This document shows positions 6,471-9,570 of a stretch of 9,570 nucleotides of DNA, in pieces. Under the pieces are notes generated by a model. The model searched no databases. It saw nothing but the letters and a program-made list of their open reading frames with translations, and was not told the origin of the DNA. This DNA is from Alphaproteobacteria bacterium (lineage in GTDB: Bacteria > Pseudomonadota > Alphaproteobacteria > Rhizobiales > Xanthobacteraceae): NCBI GenBank assembly GCA_005884855.1, contig VAZS01000375.1, positions 1 to 9,570 on the forward strand. Reading direction: 5' to 3'. Positions within the stretch are counted from its first letter, which is position 1; the number at the start of each line of letters is the position of its first letter. The position numbers and the translations under genes were made by a program.

Positions 6471-6751
6471 GCCGACTCTTTAGGGGCCGGTGCCGAAGCC
6501 TGACGATCCCGCGCGGCAAGCAATTCCGCCTCGATCTTGGCTCGTTCGGCAGGCGCCATCGCAGCTTCCTCGCGATTGGGAGGCAAATCATGAACCGGTA
6601 GGTAGGTGCCGGCCTCTTTCGGGCGCGCCGGCGCGTCGGCGGGAGTGCCTAGCGGCAGGTCCGCGATCGAACTCGAGCAGCCGCCCAATGCAAGCGCCGA
6701 GATCACCAGCACAGCGAACGCCAACACCCGGTTGTGTCGATCCACCAACAT
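6461..6751 (-). CDS. Small putative lipoprotein of unknown function
   Basis: I do not recognise this 96-residue protein. It has a short positively charged start (MLVDRHNR), a hydrophobic segment (residues 9-22) and a lipobox L22-G23-G24-C25, so it should be cleaved before Cys25 and lipid-anchored. Ser26 after the Cys would favour the outer membrane by the usual sorting rule, which is an inference. The mature part of 72 residues is rich in Ala and Pro, with a proline-rich first half (LPLGTPADAPARPKEAGTYLP) and a charged helix (APAERAKIEAELLAARDRQ, about 66-84) that could form a short coiled coil. The end is again Ala/Pro-rich. The ATG is preceded by AAGG 4 bases away and an AGGAGAGGG further up. 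It is divergent from phaC and 183 bases ahead of the aminotransferase gene. A true gene is likely given the clean lipobox; the role is unknown. Confidence 0.7.
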   Translation of the reverse strand: MLVDRHNRVLAFAVLVISALALGGCSSSIADLPLGTPADAPARPKEAGTYLPVHDLPPNREEAAMAPAERAKIEAELLAARDRQASAPAPKESAGR

Positions 6752-6815
6752 GCCCTTGGAAAGCCCTCTCCTGAGCTCAATGCGCCGAAACGGCCGACAC
6801 TATTTTCATCAACTG

Positions 6816-6824
6816 TTGCGGCAA
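6816..6824. promoter_or_regulatory. TTGC-G-GCAA dyad in the phaC / lipoprotein divergent spacer
   Basis: TTGCGGCAA has four-base arms around one base and follows directly on CAAC-T-GTTG (6810-6818, overlapping). It lies about 65 bases upstream of the lipoprotein start and 187 upstream of phaC. PhaR, the PHA-responsive repressor of alphaproteobacteria, is known to bind TGC/GCA-rich sites, and this one resembles the dyad at 6911-6927. So short a site could arise by chance. Confidence 0.2.
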
Positions 6825-6867
6825 ACGCTCAAACCATTGTCGTCCGAAACGATTAAGCCCAAGCAGG

Positions 6868-6927
6868 GAAGCCAATCGCTGAGGCTTCAATATGACCGAA
6901 CCAAGATTGGTTGTCGCAGTGCAACAA
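6868..6927. promoter_or_regulatory. Dyad cluster upstream of phaC (candidate operator / leader structure)
   Basis: Three inverted repeats sit side by side 84-143 bases before the phaC start. The first is GAAGCC, 9 bases, GGCTTC (6868-6888). The second is AACCAA-GA-TTGGTT (6899-6912), a perfect 6-base-arm dyad. The third is TTGTCGCAGTGCAACAA (6911-6927), with 8-base arms, one mismatch and a central G. In addition CCAATC (6872-6877) pairs with GATTGG (6905-6910), which would exclude the first hairpin. The third site is GCA/TGC-rich, as known for PhaR sites. Whether this is a DNA operator, an RNA leader or both cannot be decided here. The 259-base spacer 6752-7010 holds no other gene. Confidence 0.4.
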
Positions 6928-7010
6928 GTCCGCCCTCGACATTAACCTCGAAGCTGGCGTGAGCGGTGGACGCGGTGACGAACTTCCATTGAACCTGTAG
7001 TGTTGTCCAC

Positions 7011-8813
7011 ATGAGTGACGTTTCAACCGAGATCAAAACAGCAACAAAGTTCGATCCGGAAGCCTTCGCGATGAATCTCGCACGGGCAATGGAAAGTAGC
7101 GGCAAGGCGCTTGCCACGTACCTGAAGTCGCGCGAGGAAACCGAACTCAACAAGCCGCCGGGCGAGTTCGCCGAGGTGATCAAGACCTTTACCGAGGTGA
7201 CGGAATACTGGCTTTCGGAGAAGGAGCGATCCTCGGAACTGCAGAAGAAGATCGCACAGGGCTATCTGGATCTGTGGGCCTCATCGGCGCGGCGTCTGGC
7301 CGGCGAACCGGGAGCGCCGGCTATCGAACCGTCACCCCGCGACAAACGGTTCAGCGATCCCGAATGGAAATCGAACCCGTTCTTTGAATTTGTGATGCAA
7401 GTCTATCTGCTCACGACGCAATGGGCACACGATCTGGTGCGCAACGCCGAAGGACTTGACCCGCACACCCGCAAGAAGGCCGAATTCTACGTCCAGCAAA
7501 TCACCAACGCGCTGGCGCCGTCGAATTTTGTCCTCACCAACCCCGAAGTTTTGCGCCAAACGCTGGCGACCAGCGGCGAGAATCTCGTTCGCGGCATGAG
7601 GATGCTGGCGGAGGATATCGAGGCGGGGGGCGGCACCCTGCGTATCCGCCAGTCCGACCCTTCCAACCTGGTGGTCGGGGTGAACATGGCCACGACCGCA
7701 GGCAAGGTGATCTTCCAGAATGAGCTGATGCAACTGATCCAGTACGAGCCGACCACCGAGAAGGTGCTTCGCACGCCACTTTTGATCGTGCCGCCGTGGA
7801 TCAACAAGTTTTACATCCTGGACCTCAAGCCCGACAAATCCTTCATCAAATGGGCTGTCGATCAGGGCGTCACGGTTTTCGTCATATCGTGGGTCAACCC
7901 GGACAAGAGCCTGGGTAGCAAGACCTTCGAAGACTACATGAAGGAAGGGCCCCTCGCCGCGATGGACGTCATCGAGCGTGCCACCGGCGAGATGAAAGTG
8001 CACACCATGGGCTACTGCGTCGGCGGCACCCTGCTGGCTTCGACGCTGGCATGGTTGGCGGAAAAACGGCGCGTGCGCGTGACGTCGGCGACATTCCTTG
8101 CCGCCCAGGTCGACTTCACCCATGCGGGCGATCTACTGGTCTTTGTCGATGAAGATCAGATCTCGTCGCTCGAGCGCGACATGCAGGCCTCAGGCGTGCT
8201 CGAAGGCAGCAAGATGGCGATGGCCTTTAACATGCTGCGTTCGAACGACCTGATCTGGTCGTATGTCGTCAGCAATTACCTGAAGGGACAACCGCCCTCC
8301 TCATTCGACCTGCTGCACTGGAATTCGGATGCGACGCGAATGCCGGCCGCGAACCATTCGTATTACCTGCGCAACTGCTATCTGGAGAACCGCCTCTCCA
8401 CCGGCAGCATGGTGCTCGACAACACGCTGCTCGACCTCTCGAAGGTGAAGGTGCCGATCTACAATCTGGCGACGCGCGAGGATCATATCGCGCCTGCCGA
8501 CTCGGTGCTCTACGGCTCGCAATTTTTCGGCGGACCCGTGAAATTCGTGCTGTCCGGGTCCGGTCACATCGCCGGCGTGGTCAACCCGCCGGCGGCAGGC
8601 AAGTACCAGTACTGGACCAATGACAATGTCAAAGGCGTGACGCTGGCGGATTGGCTCAAGGGAGCGCAGGAGCACAAGGGTTCATGGTGGACCGATTGGC
8701 GCCAATGGCTCGAAAGTCTCGACGCTGAGAAAGTGCCCCCGCGAGCAGTCGGCAGCGAGGCGCTGCCCCCGATTGAGGACGCCCCTGGTAGCTACGTACG
8801 CGTCCGCGCGTAG
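7011..8813 (+). CDS. phaC: Class I poly(3-hydroxyalkanoate) synthase
   Basis: It polymerises (R)-3-hydroxyacyl-CoA, chiefly 3-hydroxybutyryl-CoA, into polyhydroxyalkanoate at the granule surface. The 600-residue protein has the less conserved N-terminal domain (about 1-210) with [20 protein letters not shown] and the [20 protein letters not shown] region. The alpha/beta-hydrolase catalytic domain follows, with [17 protein letters not shown] (about 257-273) and the lipase-like box GYCVGG carrying the nucleophile Cys336. Asp491 (in [12 protein letters not shown]) and His519 (in SGSGHIAG) complete the triad. Spacing matches the Cupriavidus enzyme (319/480/508) nearly exactly, and the length fits class I, which works without PhaE or PhaR subunits. 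The ATG is supported by family sequence but has no clear Shine-Dalgarno site. phaA, phaB and phasin genes are not in the window. The MAPEG gene follows after 75 bases. Confidence 0.97.
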   Translation: MSDVSTEIKTATKFDPEAFAMNLARAMESSGKALATYLKSREETELNKPPGEFAEVIKTFTEVTEYWLSEKERSSELQKKIAQGYLDLWASSARRLAGEPGAPAIEPSPRDKRFSDPEWKSNPFFEFVMQVYLLTTQWAHDLVRNAEGLDPHTRKKAEFYVQQITNALAPSNFVLTNPEVLRQTLATSGENLVRGMRMLAEDIEAGGGTLRIRQSDPSNLVVGVNMATTAGKVIFQNELMQLIQYEPTTEKVLRTPLLIVPPWINKFYILDLKPDKSFIKWAVDQGVTVFVISWVNPDKSLGSKTFEDYMKEGPLAAMDVIERATGEMKVHTMGYCVGGTLLASTLAWLAEKRRVRVTSATFLAAQVDFTHAGDLLVFVDEDQISSLERDMQASGVLEGSKMAMAFNMLRSNDLIWSYVVSNYLKGQPPSSFDLLHWNSDATRMPAANHSYYLRNCYLENRLSTGSMVLDNTLLDLSKVKVPIYNLATREDHIAPADSVLYGSQFFGGPVKFVLSGSGHIAGVVNPPAAGKYQYWTNDNVKGVTLADWLKGAQEHKGSWWTDWRQWLESLDAEKVPPRAVGSEALPPIEDAPGSYVRVRA

Positions 8814-8831
8814 CGCAACGGCGTTCGATCA

Positions 8832-8876
8832 GGTTATAACCAGCCGTCCCGCCGGGACCCGATTCGACACTCGAAT
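8832..8876 (+). repeat. Three consecutive inverted repeats between phaC and the MAPEG gene
   Basis: The 75-base gap contains GGTTATAACC (8832-8841, perfect palindrome), GTCCCGCCGGGAC (8846-8858, up to 6-base arms) and ATTCGA-CAC-TCGAAT (8862-8876, perfect 6-base arms). The last runs directly into the ribosome-binding site GGAGGGG of the downstream gene. No T-run follows the GC-rich hairpin. They could act as a weak terminator, a processing site or a control on translation of the downstream gene. Confidence 0.5.
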
Positions 8877-8888
8877 GGAGGGGAAGCA

Positions 8889-9287
8889 ATGACGCGCGAA
8901 TTGTTCTGGCTGACGTTGACGGTCATTTTGACGGGATTGCTGTGGATTCCTTATGTGGTCAATCGCGCGCAGGTCCGTGGCCTGTCTGGGGCGATGGCAA
9001 ATCCCTCGAGAAATGACAAGCCGCATGCCGAGTGGGCGACGCGCATGATGTTCGCGCACGACAACGCGGTCGAGAACCTCATTATCTTTGCGCCATTGGT
9101 GCTGATCCTTACCGAGATCGACTACTCGACCACTTGGACCGTCGCCGCCTGCGCCGTGTATTTCTGGTCCCGCGTAGCGCATCTGATCGTTTACACGCTG
9201 GGCCTGCCGGTATTCCGCACGCTGGCATTCACAGTGGGCTTTTTCGCCCAAGCCGTACTCGCGCTGGCGATTTTCAAGATCGTTTGA
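8889..9287 (+). CDS. MAPEG family integral membrane protein
   Basis: This 132-residue protein has four predicted membrane segments (about 3-24, 60-77, 82-103 and 110-130), the layout of the MAPEG family (membrane-associated proteins in eicosanoid and glutathione metabolism). The hydrophilic loop after the first segment, and the sequence RMMFAHDNAVENLIIFAPLVL (52-72) with Glu62-Asn63, correspond to the family's A/H-x-N-x-x-E-N signature at the second helix. R95 with H98 and Y102 in the third helix fits as well. Some members are glutathione transferases or peroxidases; bacterial ones of this short type are mostly uncharacterised, so no substrate is claimed. The start is well supported by GGAGGGG 5 bases upstream of the ATG. 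It follows phaC by 75 bases and converges on argC. Confidence 0.82.
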   Translation: MTRELFWLTLTVILTGLLWIPYVVNRAQVRGLSGAMANPSRNDKPHAEWATRMMFAHDNAVENLIIFAPLVLILTEIDYSTTWTVAACAVYFWSRVAHLIVYTLGLPVFRTLAFTVGFFAQAVLALAIFKIV

Positions 9288-9296
9288 GAAGGCTCA

Positions 9297-9333
9297 CTGT
9301 CACCGGGTCGCGCGAATGCGCGCCAGATGACAG
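9297..9333. terminator. Nested hairpin between the convergent MAPEG and argC genes
   Basis: CTGTCA (9297-9302) pairs with TGACAG (9328-9333), and inside this CGCGC (9309-9313) pairs with GCGCG (9318-9322) around GAAT. The structure starts 10 bases after the MAPEG stop and lies 56 bases after the argC stop on the other strand. This position suits a two-way terminator, but there is no T-run on either side, so rho-dependent ending or mRNA 3'-end protection is as likely. Confidence 0.4.
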
Positions 9334-9388
9334 GCTCCAACGGCGACCCACGTTCGCGGACGGCAGCGACGGAATTCGACGCGGCCGC

Positions 9389-9570
9389 TTACGGAAACAA
9401 CGCGATCTGCTCCAGCCCGGTGGTCTCGGCAAACCCGAGCATCAGGTTCATGTTCTGGATCGCCTGCCCCGCCGAGCCCTTCACCAGGTTATCGAGCACC
9501 GAAATGACGATGGCGCGATTTTTGATGCGGTCGGCGAACACGCCGATCTGCACATAGTTCGATCCGCGCA
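9389..9570 (-). CDS. argC: N-acetyl-gamma-glutamyl-phosphate reductase (3' end only)
   Basis: The last 59 complete codons of a minus-strand gene are visible, ending in TAA (9391-9389). The translation reads [20 protein letters not shown], then [20 protein letters not shown], then [24 protein letters not shown]-(A/S)-(A/S)-G-Q-A-(I/V)-Q-N-M-N-L-M is the C-terminal signature of ArgC, and GL..I.LFP is its usual last stretch. ArgC reduces N-acetylglutamyl phosphate to N-acetylglutamate semialdehyde in arginine synthesis, in the cytoplasm. The catalytic cysteine region lies outside the window. The 101-base gap to the MAPEG stop holds only the nested hairpin. Confidence 0.93.
   Translation of the reverse strand, partial: RGSNYVQIGVFADRIKNRAIVISVLDNLVKGSAGQAIQNMNLMLGFAETTGLEQIALFP

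Noticed and set aside
7332..8123. A 263-codon open frame on the - strand inside phaC
   Set aside because: Antisense to the conserved catalytic domain of PhaC; His/Arg/Asp-rich composition typical of a shadow frame.
9327..9557. A 76-codon open frame on the + strand at the right end
   Set aside because: It is antisense to the argC tail, whose signature residues are unmistakable on the minus strand.

Overview
This is a chromosomal stretch of a high-GC alphaproteobacterium. It is most likely in the Bradyrhizobium / Rhodopseudomonas / Nitrobacter neighbourhood of the Rhizobiales. Grounds: the style of the proteins (class I PHA synthase, AlaC-like aminotransferase, ABC_sub_bind lone binding protein), and an intergenic palindrome of a type I recall as common in Rhizobiales. 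The genus is an inference. I see no phage, transposase, CRISPR array, tRNA or rRNA, and no defence or biosynthetic cluster. The content is ordinary metabolism, and the less explained material is in the intergenic spaces.

Region by region. 1-156 (+) is the tail of a TRAP transporter binding protein, followed by a hairpin. 334-1314 (+) is a secreted ABC-type substrate-binding protein with no permease beside it. It converges on a minus-strand run which, read 5' to 3' from the right, is: small lipoprotein (6751-6461), AlaC/DapL-type aminotransferase (6277-5057), homoserine dehydrogenase (4977-3658), class II fructose-1,6-bisphosphatase GlpX (3607-2609), GNAT acetyltransferase (2598-2149) and HAD type II hydrolase (2074-1355). 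The gaps from the aminotransferase to the HAD gene are 79, 50, 10 and 74 bp, so one or two operons are likely. From the divergent spacer 6752-7010 the class I PHA synthase phaC runs rightward (7011-8813), followed by a MAPEG-family membrane protein (8889-9287). This converges on the 3' end of argC (9570-9389, minus).

How they work together. The aminotransferase and homoserine dehydrogenase both belong to amino acid metabolism. GlpX directs carbon toward gluconeogenesis or the Calvin cycle. PhaC stores surplus acetyl-CoA-derived carbon as polyhydroxyalkanoate. ArgC makes arginine precursors. The two binding proteins at the left suggest organic solute uptake, but their ligands cannot be read from the sequence.

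Worth a second look: a cluster of adjacent dyads upstream of phaC, three inverted repeats in a row between phaC and the MAPEG gene, a rhizobial-type palindrome just after the aminotransferase stop codon, a palindrome overlapping the lipoprotein stop codon, and a HAD hydrolase whose fourth motif differs from the classical L-2-haloacid dehalogenases. I found no convincing evidence of an undescribed multi-gene system.
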